Positions 23,651-32,099 of a DNA stretch of 64,000 nt are shown one piece after another (position 1 is the stretch's first letter; the number at the start of each line of letters is the position of its first letter). Location of the stretch: assembly GCA_019638705.1 (NCBI GenBank), contig JAHBTI010000006.1, positions 1 to 64,000 of the forward strand, given 5' to 3'. Both the position numbers and the translations under genes were made by a program. Origin of the DNA: Bacteroidota bacterium. Lineage in GTDB: Bacteria; Bacteroidota; Bacteroidia; B-17B0; Aurantibacillaceae. The notes beneath the pieces were generated by a model. It saw nothing but the letters and a program-made list of their open reading frames with translations. It searched no databases and was not told the origin of the DNA.

Positions 23651-24184
23651 ATAAACAACAAAGCAATTACAGACATTCTCGCTTTGCAATACAGGGCAAG
23701 TTTTGGTATGCTTCGTCAGGCATTGGAGAAATCACCCTAAGAGCAGTGGAACGCCGAAGAGTACAACAACCCAAGCCGGCAAATTGCCTATCACACAATA
23801 TGGGCAATAAAATTTTATTTGGGAGCTAACCCTGAAAGTTATGTTTCGTTTAAAAATGCCATTACAGGAGCAGAAAGTTTGGGCGGAACACAGGATTGGG
23901 AAAATCCCGAAAAAGGCGTGCTGGTAGAGGGCTTTCATAAAAAAGAGGAATTATTTTCATTTATTGATGAAGTTGAGAAGAATTTACAGCAATGCATTGA
24001 AGCATTGCCTTTGGAAGAAAATTCGGGTTTTGAGTGGTATCCGTATTCGCGTTTACAGTTGCTCATTGATAACATCTGTCATACTCAACATCATACTGCA
24101 CAAATTATTGAACGCATGAAAGCAAAAGGAATAACAGGTTTTTCGTGGTGGATAGACCAAAACCCACCACAAGCATGGGGATAA
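23651..24184 (+). pseudogene. DinB-like (DNA-damage-inducible four-helix) gene, inactivated
   Basis: One continuous frame encodes a typical small DinB protein: NNKAITDILALQYRASFGML..., a nonsense codon TAA at 23738-23740 in LEKSP*EQWN (elsewhere the family has an acidic residue there, so GAA to TAA is a one-base change), then NAEEYNNPSRQIAYHTIW and the intact C-terminal half with metal-site histidines (CHTQHHTAQI). At the expected start the codon is ATA (23651) rather than ATG, and no other start precedes it. Two point lesions in one short gene indicate real loss rather than a single sequencing error. Only the part from TTG 23819 remains open and could be translated, but it lacks the first helix. 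Confidence 0.8.
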
Positions 24185-24214
24185 AACCGACAAGCCTTAA
24201 TAAACGAACCGCAC

Positions 24215-24982
24215 CTAAACAATCAATTGCAATCCGTCGCAAGCCAATTCAATATTTTCGGGTAATTCTTTTGTGCAATCTTCGTGCTTGCCCAACTGGT
24301 GCGAAATATGCGTGAAATAGGCTTTTTTCGGCTTTAGTTCCTGTATCATGGCAATAGCTTCGCTGAACGAAAAATGAGAAACGTGCGGTTCTCTGCGCAA
24401 AGCATTTAATACTAACACCTCTAAGTTTTGCAGTTTTTCTTTTTCAGGTTCGGGAATAAAATTGGCATCGGTAACGTAAGCAAAATTATTTATGCGAAAC
24501 CCCTTTACAGGCAATTTGTAATGAATAACATTAATTGGTTTTAACAACATATCGCCGATAATAAAATCATCTTTGTCAATATCAAACAAATCAATTTCGG
24601 GAATACCGGGGTATTTTTCGTCTGAAAAAATGTAATGAAATTCGCGCTTCAAAGCCTCTTGCACACGCTCTGTGGCATACACAGGCATTTTCATTTTATT
24701 GAAATAGTTAAACGATTTTACTTCGTCCAAACCTGCAATGTGGTCTTTGTGTTCGTGCGTAAACACAACGGCATCTAACTTTTTTGTTTTTTCACGCAAG
24801 AGCTGTTGCCTGAAATCGGGACCTGAATCAATACAAATTCTTGTTTTGGTAGTTTCAATTAAAATGGAAGAACGCAAACGTTTATCTCTGAAATCGGTGC
24901 TTGTGCAAACAGAGCAATTACACGCAATAATAGGCACACCTTGCGAAGTGCCTGTTCCGAGAAATGTTACTTTAATTGACAT
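24215..24982 (-). CDS. MBL-fold metallo-hydrolase, PhnP-like
   Basis: A 255-residue metallo-beta-lactamase-fold hydrolase. It starts GTGTSQGVPIIACNCSVC, the glycine-rich strand and cysteine cluster typical of the PhnP/YcbJ-like phosphodiesterase group, has the metal motif THEHKDH near residue 77-83, and ends with AYFTHISHQLGKH supplying further ligands. The cysteines early in the chain (C-N-C-x-x-C) may bind a structural zinc as in PhnP. Likely a cytoplasmic phosphodiesterase or lactonase; substrate unknown. ATG at 24980-24982 is the natural start. Confidence 0.88.
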   Translation of the reverse strand: MSIKVTFLGTGTSQGVPIIACNCSVCTSTDFRDKRLRSSILIETTKTRICIDSGPDFRQQLLREKTKKLDAVVFTHEHKDHIAGLDEVKSFNYFNKMKMPVYATERVQEALKREFHYIFSDEKYPGIPEIDLFDIDKDDFIIGDMLLKPINVIHYKLPVKGFRINNFAYVTDANFIPEPEKEKLQNLEVLVLNALRREPHVSHFSFSEAIAMIQELKPKKAYFTHISHQLGKHEDCTKELPENIELACDGLQLIV

Positions 24983-25057
24983 GGTGTGAACTTCAAATTA
25001 ATTCAAAATCCTGCAAGATTAAAAATTAAGTTTTAAAAGTTCCGCTGTTTGTTTTGA

Positions 25058-25468
25058 CTAACAGTATTCGTCGTACACCGCTTTCAGGTGTTCTGAAATA
25101 GCGGCAGCATTGCGACCTTCAATGTTATGACGCTCAACAAAGTGAACCAACTCGCCGTTTTTAAACAAAGCTATTGAAGGGCTGCTTGGCGGATACGGCG
25201 CAAAATGTCTGCGCGCTTCGGTAACGGCATCAATATCAAAACCTGCAAAAACAGTTGTGAGTTTAGCAGGTTTTTTTGCGTTGTCAAGACTTTGTCTTAC
25301 ACCGGGGCGACAAGCTCCTGCCGCGCAACCGCACACAGAGTTTACAACCATTAATACTGTTTCGCCTGATTTTATGGCGTTTTGAACGTCTTCGGGACTT
25401 GTTAAATCTGCAAAACCAACGGCGGTTAATTCTGCTTTCATCGGACTTACTATTACTTCGGGATACAT
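25058..25468 (-). CDS. Bacilliredoxin (BrxA/BrxB, YphP/YqiW family)
   Basis: A 136-residue thioredoxin-fold protein with the CGC-type active site in NSVCGCAAGACRPGVRQSL, the hallmark of the bacilliredoxins, which remove bacillithiol from protein thiols in Firmicutes and some Bacteroidota. Start MYPEVIVSPMK at 25466-25468 is chosen because an exact promoter element (minus strand TACCTTTG, 25497-25504) lies between it and the more distant in-frame ATG at 25507, which would be upstream of transcription start. It lies 77 bases after the MBL gene on the same strand but has its own promoter. Confidence 0.88.
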   Translation of the reverse strand: MYPEVIVSPMKAELTAVGFADLTSPEDVQNAIKSGETVLMVVNSVCGCAAGACRPGVRQSLDNAKKPAKLTTVFAGFDIDAVTEARRHFAPYPPSSPSIALFKNGELVHFVERHNIEGRNAAAISEHLKAVYDEYC

Positions 25469-25496
25469 GATAATTCTGCTTTTAAATGTTAAGCAA

Positions 25497-25504
25497 CAAA
25501 GGTA
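25497..25504 (-). promoter_or_regulatory. TAnnTTTG -7 element of bacilliredoxin
   Basis: Exact TACCTTTG on the minus strand (plus-strand CAAAGGTA), 28 bases from the start codon at 25468. It decides the start. Confidence 0.6.
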
Positions 25505-25558
25505 CACACAAAGTTTTGTGTAGAAAGAGAAGCAAGTTAAATTGTTTTAAACTAAAAC

Positions 25559-27154
25559 CTAAAACGGGGCATTCACATCATCAATATCGTTTCTCTTAAT
25601 AATGTCGCTGTTGTTCTCTTCCACTCTGTCCCAGTTTTTTGATGTAACCGTTTTTGTTCCTGCCGGAGAAGGCAAAAAATCATCGTTTTGTTGCAAAGCA
25701 TTACCTGAATTATTCTGCGTGTAAATATCTTGCCCTTCGGTATAATCCAAATCGGCGAATTTGGCGTATTGTCCCACGAAGCGCAGTTTCACGGTTTCCA
25801 AGGCGCCGTGTCTGTTTTTGGCAATAATAATTTCGGCGCGACCTTTTGTAGGCTCGTTGTTTTCGTCCACTTCCAAACCGTAATATTCAGGACGGTAAAT
25901 AAACATTACCATATCCGCGTCTTGCTCAATCGCTCCCGATTCGCGCAAATCACTCAACTGCGGGCGTTTGCTGCCACCCGGACGATTTTCAACCTGACGA
26001 CTTAATTGCGAAAGCGCAATGATTGGAATTTCCAATTCTTTCGCCAAACTTTTCAGCCCGCGCGAAATATGACTGATTTCCTGCTCGCGGTTTCCTCCGC
26101 CTTTACCGTCAGTGCTGCCACTCATCAGTTGCAAATAGTCAATAATGATAAGCTCCACTTTTTGATTTTCCTTTAAACGGCGGGCTTTGGCGCGCAATTC
26201 AAAAATAGAAAGTGCTGGCGTATCGTCAATATACAAAGGGGCAACAGCCAATTTTTTAATACGTTCGTTCAACTGCACAAACTCGTGGTTTTCCAAATTT
26301 CCTTTCAGAATTTTATCTTGTGTAATTTCCGTTTCACTTGAAATCAAGCGTTTCACTAATTGCAAACTGCTCATCTCCAAACTGAAAATGGCAACGGGTT
26401 TATTAAACTCAACTGCCGCATTTTTAGCCATAGAAACAACAAATGCCGTTTTACCCATGCCGGGACGCGCTGCCAAAATCAACAAATCAGATTTTTGCCA
26501 ACCGCCCGTAATTCTGTCCATTGCCGTGAAACCGCTTGGTACGCCCAACAAACCGTCTTTTTGATTGGCAGCGTGTTCAATTTCTTCAAGAGCTTTCCCA
26601 ATGAGGGTGCTCATTTTGTCGTGCTGCTTACGTACATTGCTGTCCAAAATTTCAAAAATATTTTTGGTGGTTTCGTCCAACAATTCAAATACATCGGTGC
26701 TGTCTTCGTAAGCGGTTTTAATGGTTTCGGTGCTGATACGAATTAACTCGCGTTGTAAATATTTTTGCGCTACAATGCGTGCATGAAATTCAACGTTTGC
26801 CGAAGATGCAATGCGATTGGTCAAAGCAGAAACATAATACGCGCCGCCAACAAATTCCAACTCGCCTGTGCGTTTTAATTCTTGCGTAACAGTCAAAATA
26901 TCTACAGGTTCGGAGCGGTTAAACAAACTAATCATTGCCATAAACACACGTCCGTTTTGTTCTTTGTAAAATGCTTCGGGACTAAGAATGTCAATCACGG
27001 TGCTTAATGCTTCGCGCTCCAGCAACATTGCGCCGAGTACGGCTTCTTCCAAATCAACTGCCTGAGGTTGAATTTTTCCTATTTCGTTTGTATTGCTTGG
27101 TGCAGGCGAAAAAGTGCGTTTGCGTGTTTTATTTTGATTGTCCTGTTGATTCAT
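25559..27154 (-). CDS. dnaB: Replicative DNA helicase DnaB
   Basis: A 531-residue hexameric helicase. The N-terminal DnaB domain begins PQAVDLEEAVLGAMLLE, and the RecA-like domain has Walker A AARPGMGKTA, Walker B IIDYLQLM, and the late motif SQLSRQVENRPGGSKRPQ with the arginine finger region. DnaB unwinds DNA ahead of the replication fork. The frame extends back to ATG 27199, but MNQQDNQ at 27152-27154 is preferred; a promoter-like TGCACTTTTGC (minus strand, near 27172) lies between them. The C-terminal tail of about 60 residues is low-complexity and hydrophilic, as is common in the phylum. Confidence 0.97.
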   Translation of the reverse strand: MNQQDNQNKTRKRTFSPAPSNTNEIGKIQPQAVDLEEAVLGAMLLEREALSTVIDILSPEAFYKEQNGRVFMAMISLFNRSEPVDILTVTQELKRTGELEFVGGAYYVSALTNRIASSANVEFHARIVAQKYLQRELIRISTETIKTAYEDSTDVFELLDETTKNIFEILDSNVRKQHDKMSTLIGKALEEIEHAANQKDGLLGVPSGFTAMDRITGGWQKSDLLILAARPGMGKTAFVVSMAKNAAVEFNKPVAIFSLEMSSLQLVKRLISSETEITQDKILKGNLENHEFVQLNERIKKLAVAPLYIDDTPALSIFELRAKARRLKENQKVELIIIDYLQLMSGSTDGKGGGNREQEISHISRGLKSLAKELEIPIIALSQLSRQVENRPGGSKRPQLSDLRESGAIEQDADMVMFIYRPEYYGLEVDENNEPTKGRAEIIIAKNRHGALETVKLRFVGQYAKFADLDYTEGQDIYTQNNSGNALQQNDDFLPSPAGTKTVTSKNWDRVEENNSDIIKRNDIDDVNAPF

Positions 27155-27531
27155 AAAATTTTTAGTGCGGGGGGCAAAAGTGCATGAAAAATATTTCATA
27201 ATAAATTTACGAAAGGAAAAGCAGTATTGATAAGTTGTTTAAAAATGTTTGTTCAGCGTACATAGCTGATGAATAGCGGGCTTTACGGGGCAGCAAGCCT
27301 GTTAATAAAGTACCAATGTCAATTTTGAACAAGGTTAGTGTTAGGGAATTGTTAATGATTTAACGTATTTCATTTTCAATTAATTAAACTTTGGCGGTGA
27401 ATTGAGCCGTTACGTTGTAGAATTATTTTTTAATTTGGTATTGGAAAAAACACAACAACGCCCTGAAAGGGCAACATAATTTAGTATAGAGGGCTTTAAA
27501 CGTTTAACTTTGAACGTTCAACTTATATGAA
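27155..27531. other. Intergenic region with short GCCCT hairpin repeat
   Basis: This 377-base gap between the divergent dnaB and dehydrogenase genes contains no gene. At about 27460-27481 it holds AACGCCCTGAAAGGGCAACA, a small GCCCT-GAAA-GGGC hairpin of a type scattered in Bacteroidota genomes, and an exact -7 element at 27505-27512. Nothing else stands out. Confidence 0.55.
27505..27512 (+). promoter_or_regulatory. TAnnTTTG -7 element of the serA-like gene
   Basis: Exact TAACTTTG, within the short inverted pair CGTTTAACTTTGAACG, 19 bases before the ATG at 27532. Confidence 0.55.
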
Positions 27532-28473
27532 ATGCGCATTCTTTTAGCCGACAGCAATCACGAAATATTGCAGCAAACATTAATCAAAGCTGGTTTTGAT
27601 TGCGATGTGTTTTGGGAAAAATCTGGCGATGAATTAATTGCTTTGTTGCCAAATTACGAGGGATTAATTATTCGCAGCAAGTTTAAAATCACCAAAGAAA
27701 TTTTGGATAAATGCCCGAAACTACGATGTATTGGGCGCGTGGGCGCAGGCATGGAAAACATTGATGTGAATTACGCGCAATCAAAAAATATTGTGTGTTT
27801 GGCTGTGCCCGAAGGAAACCGTGATGCTGTTGGTGAACACGCAATCGGCATGTTATTAATGTTACTCAATCACTTAAAAAAAGCGGATAACGAAGTGCGC
27901 AACGGTATTTGGTTGCGCGCCGAAAATCGCGGCACGGAAATAAAAGAAAAAACCGTTGGCATTATCGGTTACGGAAACACAGGCAGCACATTCGCCAAAA
28001 AATTGAGTGGTTTTGAATGTAAGATTTTGGCTTATGATAAATACAAGAAAAATTTCGGCAATGAATTTGTAACAGAAAGTTCGCTTCAACAAATTTTTGA
28101 CGAAGCCGATATTTTAAGCATTCATTTGCCTTTAAGCGATGAAACAAAGTATTTGGTAAACGCCGATTTTTTAAATCAGTTTAAAAAAGACATTTATTTC
28201 ATAAACACCGCTCGCGGCAAATGCGTAAACACCGCCGACCTTGTAAACGCTCTGAAATCAGGCAAAGTAAAAGGCGCGTGTTTAGATGTGTTGGAATATG
28301 AAAACGTTTCTTTTGAAAATATTTCAGCAGAAAAAATCCCTGAATCTTTACACTATTTAATTCAATCGGATAAAGTGATTTTAAGTCCTCACATTGCGGG
28401 TTGGACACAGGAAAGCAATTTTAAAATGAGTAAACTGATTGCAGAGAAAATGATTGCTGTGTTGAAACAATAA
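27532..28473 (+). CDS. D-2-hydroxyacid dehydrogenase, phosphoglycerate-dehydrogenase-like
   Basis: A 313-residue NAD-dependent dehydrogenase of the SerA/2-hydroxyacid family, lacking the C-terminal ACT domain of long SerA. The NAD-binding motif is GIIGYGNTGSTFAKKL, followed by catalytic Arg (INTARGKCVN), Glu in LDVLEYEN and His in SPHIAGWT. Most likely it oxidises 3-phosphoglycerate in serine synthesis, as short SerA enzymes do in Bacteroidota, but other 2-hydroxyacids cannot be excluded. No serC is adjacent. Its stop codon is inside a palindromic repeat (28471-28583). Confidence 0.88.
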   Translation: MRILLADSNHEILQQTLIKAGFDCDVFWEKSGDELIALLPNYEGLIIRSKFKITKEILDKCPKLRCIGRVGAGMENIDVNYAQSKNIVCLAVPEGNRDAVGEHAIGMLLMLLNHLKKADNEVRNGIWLRAENRGTEIKEKTVGIIGYGNTGSTFAKKLSGFECKILAYDKYKKNFGNEFVTESSLQQIFDEADILSIHLPLSDETKYLVNADFLNQFKKDIYFINTARGKCVNTADLVNALKSGKVKGACLDVLEYENVSFENISAEKIPESLHYLIQSDKVILSPHIAGWTQESNFKMSKLIAEKMIAVLKQ

Positions 28474-28583
28474 ACACAGAGGCATGGGGACACAGAGATA
28501 CAGAGAACAAACGACAAAATTCTGATAACATTATCAATTATCAAAAAACTCTGTGCCTCAGAGCCTCTGTAACTCTGTGTTTA
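28471..28583. repeat. CACAGAG-type palindromic repeat
   Basis: The left part TAAACACAGAGGCATGGGGA...CAGAG (28471-28505) and the right part CTCTGTGCCTCAGAGCCTCT...GTTTA (28549-28583) are imperfect reverse complements. It fills the space between the convergent stops of the dehydrogenase and the lipoprotein gene and includes the dehydrogenase stop codon. Confidence 0.75.
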
Positions 28584-28584
28584 A

Positions 28585-29112
28585 TTACGGCGCAAGCGTG
28601 TAAACAGGCGAAGTAACCACATTGCTTTTATTTTTCGCCATATCCACCATAAACACTTCAAATTTTATAATGCTTACATTATTTAATCTGAAGCCGCGCA
28701 AAGGCAAACCAATTTCTCCTTGCACCGATTTTTCTTTGTAGTAGCCGTTTGCAGGCTGCACCACAGTTGCAGGGTTTGGATTGCCATTTATGGTAAATTG
28801 TTGTGTAGCCGTGTCATAAGAGTAAATTGTATAAACCAAATTTGCGCCGTTGGCTTGAGAATCTCGAAACAAATCGCCGTCGCCGTCTTCAAAACCAATG
28901 ACCATTAAAGCCGTGTCGCTTTGCGTGGCACGCGAGGTGTATTGTTTTTTTGAAACAACTTTGTCGCTTGACCAAACCACGTTTGATGCGCCCGCTTCGT
29001 TGGCATCGCCCTGCATTTGTTTAAAGGTAAGAACAGGAATTGGGTCGGTAGTTTTTGGTTTTACGCAAGAAAAACCAAAAACGAAAACTGAAATTATGAG
29101 AATAAAACGCAT
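28585..29112 (-). CDS. Lipoprotein of unknown function
   Basis: A 175-residue protein beginning MRFILIISVFVFGFSC, a clean lipoprotein signal with the acylated cysteine at 16. The mature chain is beta-rich and includes GFEDGDGDLFRDSQAN, an acidic loop resembling a calcium-binding turn. No family is recognised. It is divergent from the LuxE-like gene with only 30 bases between the starts. Confidence 0.75.
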   Translation of the reverse strand: MRFILIISVFVFGFSCVKPKTTDPIPVLTFKQMQGDANEAGASNVVWSSDKVVSKKQYTSRATQSDTALMVIGFEDGDGDLFRDSQANGANLVYTIYSYDTATQQFTINGNPNPATVVQPANGYYKEKSVQGEIGLPLRGFRLNNVSIIKFEVFMVDMAKNKSNVVTSPVYTLAP

Positions 29113-29142
29113 GGATAAAAAATCAATATCTAAATTTACGCA

Positions 29143-30138
29143 TTGTTGTTTAATAACGAAAATAATGTGTTTAATGTTGCTTCGGAAGCAGAATTTTTAG
29201 AGCAAAGTTTGCGTTTGTTTCGTTTTCAGTACGAGCATAACAGCATTTACAAGCAATGGACAGATTTGCTGAAAATTAATCCCAAAAAAGTAAACGCGCT
29301 GCAAGATATTCCTTTTTTACCGATTGAATTTTTCAAACAACACAAAATTGTATCTTCGCCAATCACTTCTAAAACTGTTGAATTTACAAGCAGTTCCACC
29401 ACTTCGCAAATTCCTTCCACGCATTATGTAAATGATGTTTCGCTTTACGAAAAAAGTTTTTTAAAATGCTTTGAATTGTTTTACGGCTCACCAAAAGAGT
29501 ATTGCATTTTGGCTTTGCTGCCAAATTATTTACAGAGAAAAGGTTCTTCACTCGTTTATATGTGCGATAAATTAATTCAGTTGTCGGGACACCCGTTCAG
29601 CGGTTTTTTTTTAGATAATAGTGACGAATTGATTTTGAAAATTGAAGAGTTAAAGCGTTATAATCAAAAAACGTTGTTGATTGGCGTGTCTTACGCTTTA
29701 ATGGATTTGTGCGACAAACATATTTCGCTGAACGAAAATTTTATTGTTATGGAAACGGGCGGCATGAAAGGCAGGCGCAAAGAATTACTGAAACCCGAAT
29801 TACACGGGTATTTAAAAAACGGTTTTCAAATCAATCCCATTCACAGCGAATACGGTATGACAGAACTTTTAAGCCAAGCGTATAGCACAGGAAATGGCGT
29901 TTTTCAATCGCCGCCTTGGTTAAAATTTTTAGTGCGCGAAGTGGATGACCCATTGCATATCCGTAACAATCACAAAACAGGCGGCATAAACGTAATTGAT
30001 TTGGCAAATATTTATTCATGCGCTTTTATTGCCACCAAAGATTTGGGAATTATCAACTCCGAAAACAAATTGGAACTTATGGGGCGTTACGACCATAGCG
30101 ATGTGCGCGGTTGCAATCTAATGTTGAGTGAGTATTGA
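29143..30138 (+). CDS. LuxE-like acyl-protein synthetase / acyltransferase
   Basis: A 331-residue protein of the LuxE/acyl-protein-synthetase family (adenylate-forming enzyme fold without the C-terminal lid). It has the serine/threonine-rich loop FTSSSTTSQIPSTHYV that corresponds to the ATP-phosphate loop and the later segment HSEYGMTELLSQAYS, which matches the A5-like motif of acyl-CoA synthetases. It may activate a fatty acid or similar carboxylate; no lux genes are present and the true substrate is unknown. It starts with TTG (29143 or 29146); no ATG is available. PrmC follows with overlap or a short gap. Confidence 0.75.
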   Translation: MLFNNENNVFNVASEAEFLEQSLRLFRFQYEHNSIYKQWTDLLKINPKKVNALQDIPFLPIEFFKQHKIVSSPITSKTVEFTSSSTTSQIPSTHYVNDVSLYEKSFLKCFELFYGSPKEYCILALLPNYLQRKGSSLVYMCDKLIQLSGHPFSGFFLDNSDELILKIEELKRYNQKTLLIGVSYALMDLCDKHISLNENFIVMETGGMKGRRKELLKPELHGYLKNGFQINPIHSEYGMTELLSQAYSTGNGVFQSPPWLKFLVREVDDPLHIRNNHKTGGINVIDLANIYSCAFIATKDLGIINSENKLELMGRYDHSDVRGCNLMLSEY

Positions 30139-30182
30139 ACACAAAATTATTTTTATATAACTTCAAACTAAAATTAATTACC

Positions 30183-31034
30183 GTGCGCGTAGCAAGCAAC
30201 AAATTAAAACACATCTTGGATTTTTTTCATTCTGAATTAAACGGCATTTACCCGACTTCTGAAATTGAGGCTATGACAGCAATTGCGGTATATTCGGTGT
30301 TGGGATTTTCAAAAACGGACATGGTGTTACGCGCCGAAGAAAACCTTAATCAAAGTGATTTGCTGAAATTGTATGATTGCGCCAAAGACCTGAAAAATCA
30401 TGTTCCGCTGCAATACATTTTAAAAGAAGCATGGTTTTACAACTTAAAATTTTATGTAAACAACAACGTGCTTATTCCGCGCCCCGAAACGGAAGAATTG
30501 GTTGATGTGATTATTAAAGAAAATAAAACTACACATTCGTTTTTAGACATTGGCACAGGCAGCGGCTGCATTCCCGTGAGCATAAAAAAAAACAGTTCTT
30601 CGGCAACTGTTTCGGCTTGCGACATAAGCAAAGCGGCTTTGCAAGTCGCACAAAAAAATGCAGAAAACCACAAAACCAACATTCATTTTTTTGAAAAAGA
30701 CATTTTGAATGAAAGTATTGCCGGAAAATTTGATGTGATTATCAGTAATCCGCCCTACATAAAAAAAGAAGAAGCCGCTACTTTAAGCAAACAGGTCATT
30801 GAACACGAGCCGCATTTAGCCTTGTTTACAGGCGAAGACGACATTGTTTTTTACAAAAAAATTATTGACCTCTGTAAAACTTCTTTGAATGAAAAAGGGC
30901 ATTTATATTTTGAGTTAAATCCTTTAACGGCAAACTCTGTAAAAGATTACGCGCTCAATTCAAATTTATTTTCAAGCGTGGAATTGCTGAAAGACATGAG
31001 CGGAAATGTGCGGTTTTTGAGGGCAGAAAAATAG
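30183..31034 (+). CDS. prmC: Peptide chain release factor N5-glutamine methyltransferase PrmC
   Basis: A SAM-dependent methyltransferase that methylates the GGQ glutamine of release factors. It has the SAM motif DIGTGSGCIPVSI and the catalytic NPPY tetrapeptide in VIISNPPYIKKEEA, with the N-terminal helical release-factor-binding domain before them. The frame also opens at a TTG at 30135 overlapping the upstream stop, giving 299 residues, but GTG 30183 gives 283, closer to family length, and its start (VRVASNKLKHILDFFHSEL) looks like a native N-terminus. Start uncertain; identity is not. Confidence 0.92.
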   Translation: MRVASNKLKHILDFFHSELNGIYPTSEIEAMTAIAVYSVLGFSKTDMVLRAEENLNQSDLLKLYDCAKDLKNHVPLQYILKEAWFYNLKFYVNNNVLIPRPETEELVDVIIKENKTTHSFLDIGTGSGCIPVSIKKNSSSATVSACDISKAALQVAQKNAENHKTNIHFFEKDILNESIAGKFDVIISNPPYIKKEEAATLSKQVIEHEPHLALFTGEDDIVFYKKIIDLCKTSLNEKGHLYFELNPLTANSVKDYALNSNLFSSVELLKDMSGNVRFLRAEK

Positions 31035-31046
31035 TAAGTTTAGTGC

Positions 31047-31394
31047 ATGAAAAAAATTTATTACCTATCCTCTTGCTCTACTTGCGTTCGTATTATAAAC
31101 GAACTGAAACTGAAAGAAAAGAAATTTGTTTTTCAGGACATTAAAACCGAAAAAATTACCAAAGAACAATTGGAAGACATGAAAAACAAAGCAGGAAGTT
31201 ACGAAGCCCTGTTTAGCCGCGTAGCCCTTAAATACCGTACACTTGAACCAAAACCAAACACCGAAACGGAATACAAAAAACTGATTTTGGAAGAATATAC
31301 TTTTTTAAAACGCCCTGTTATTTTAATCGGTAATAAAATTTTTGTCGGCAACGGAAAAAACACCGTTGAATCTGCGAAAGCAGAATTAAAATAA
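31047..31394 (+). CDS. ArsC/Spx-like thioredoxin-fold protein
   Basis: A 115-residue protein of the arsenate reductase (ArsC)/Spx family with the redox pair in SSCSTCVRIINEL near the N-terminus and the conserved late arginine/proline segment FLKRPVILIGNKIFVG. Members reduce arsenate or act as stress regulators (Spx, MgsR). Without an ars operon nearby, and with a CxxC rather than a single catalytic Cys, a thiol-redox role is more likely than arsenate detoxification. It follows prmC by 12 bases and is probably cotranscribed. Confidence 0.85.
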   Translation: MKKIYYLSSCSTCVRIINELKLKEKKFVFQDIKTEKITKEQLEDMKNKAGSYEALFSRVALKYRTLEPKPNTETEYKKLILEEYTFLKRPVILIGNKIFVGNGKNTVESAKAELK

Positions 31395-31421
31395 AAAGCC
31401 CCGCTTAAAAAGCGAGGCTTT
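31395..31421 (-). terminator. Terminator of the Spy-like gene, shared gap with the ArsC/Spx-like gene
   Basis: An 11-position stem AAAGCCTCGCT / AGCGGGGCTTT (minus strand) around loop TTTTA has the same single U-G pair as the dnaA terminator at 5911-5934 and is followed on the minus strand by TTATTTTA. The plus-strand side has no T run, so it serves the minus-strand gene ending at 31448. Confidence 0.7.
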
Positions 31422-31447
31422 AAAACAAACAAAAGCAGGATTTAATT

Positions 31448-31957
31448 TCACTTGGTATCTATTTTAGGCTGAACCTGCGGCGATGCTTTCGGGCTTACTT
31501 TTCCGCCGTTTTCTTTTTTGTGTTTGCCGTGTTTTTCGTGTTTTGTGCCGCATTTATGTTTGTGATGATGACGGCTTTGTTTCACCTCATCGCGTTTTGT
31601 TTTTTGCTCGGCAGTTAAAAAACCGTTTACTGTGGTTTCAAACGTTTCGCCGTTGCCGCGCATTTGTTTGCGTAAGGCTTGTCTTTCTTCGGGTGTGGCA
31701 GAAGCACGCATTTGTACTTTCAAAGGCTCATTGGCATTTATGCGTTCTAACGAAGCAGCCTGCCATTTTGCTTTTTGCTCAGTAGTTAAGCCCAAGTCTT
31801 TTTCGGCGCGCTCGGCACTTTTAGCGGCGCGCTCCTGCGGCGACAACTGAATGTGTTCATGTTTTGTGTCTGCTTTTACGGTGTGCGGTTTCTCTTGAGC
31901 CTTGCTCATTAAACCAAGTCCTGATACAAGGACAGTTGTTAAAATTAATCGTTTCAT
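31448..31957 (-). CDS. Periplasmic Spy/CpxP-like (LTxxQ) His/Lys-rich protein
   Basis: A 169-residue exported protein with signal peptide MKRLILTTVLVSGLGLMSKAQ. The middle is helical and contains two LTxxQ motifs (LGLTTEQKAKW, GFLTAEQKTKRDEV), the hallmark of Spy/CpxP-type periplasmic chaperones and metal-stress proteins. The tail is strikingly basic and histidine-rich (QSRHHHKHKCGTKHEKHGKHK), which could bind copper, nickel or zinc. The gene is alone, with terminator 31395-31421. Confidence 0.75.
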   Translation of the reverse strand: MKRLILTTVLVSGLGLMSKAQEKPHTVKADTKHEHIQLSPQERAAKSAERAEKDLGLTTEQKAKWQAASLERINANEPLKVQMRASATPEERQALRKQMRGNGETFETTVNGFLTAEQKTKRDEVKQSRHHHKHKCGTKHEKHGKHKKENGGKVSPKASPQVQPKIDTK

Positions 31958-32064
31958 AACTTTCTGTTTTTTGTTGTTATGACTGAATTTTTCTTCTGTA
32001 AGTTTAATACGATTTTGATTTTCACATTTTTTAAAATAAATTTTGCGTGCTAAAACCGTTTTTC

Positions 32065-32072
32065 TACATTTG
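32065..32072 (+). promoter_or_regulatory. TAnnTTTG -7 element before a small lipoprotein gene
   Basis: Exact TACATTTG, 27 bases before the ATG at 32100. Confidence 0.6.
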
Positions 32073-32099
32073 TTATAAATTAATTTTAATCTATTCTAC

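Noticed and set aside
23819..24184. Intact small DinB gene starting at TTG
   Set aside because: The homologous first helix lies upstream in the same frame behind a stop codon, so this is the remainder of a broken gene.
29113..29142. Pair of exact divergent promoters between the lipoprotein and LuxE-like genes
   Set aside because: Only a near match (TAAATTTA) is present on one strand.
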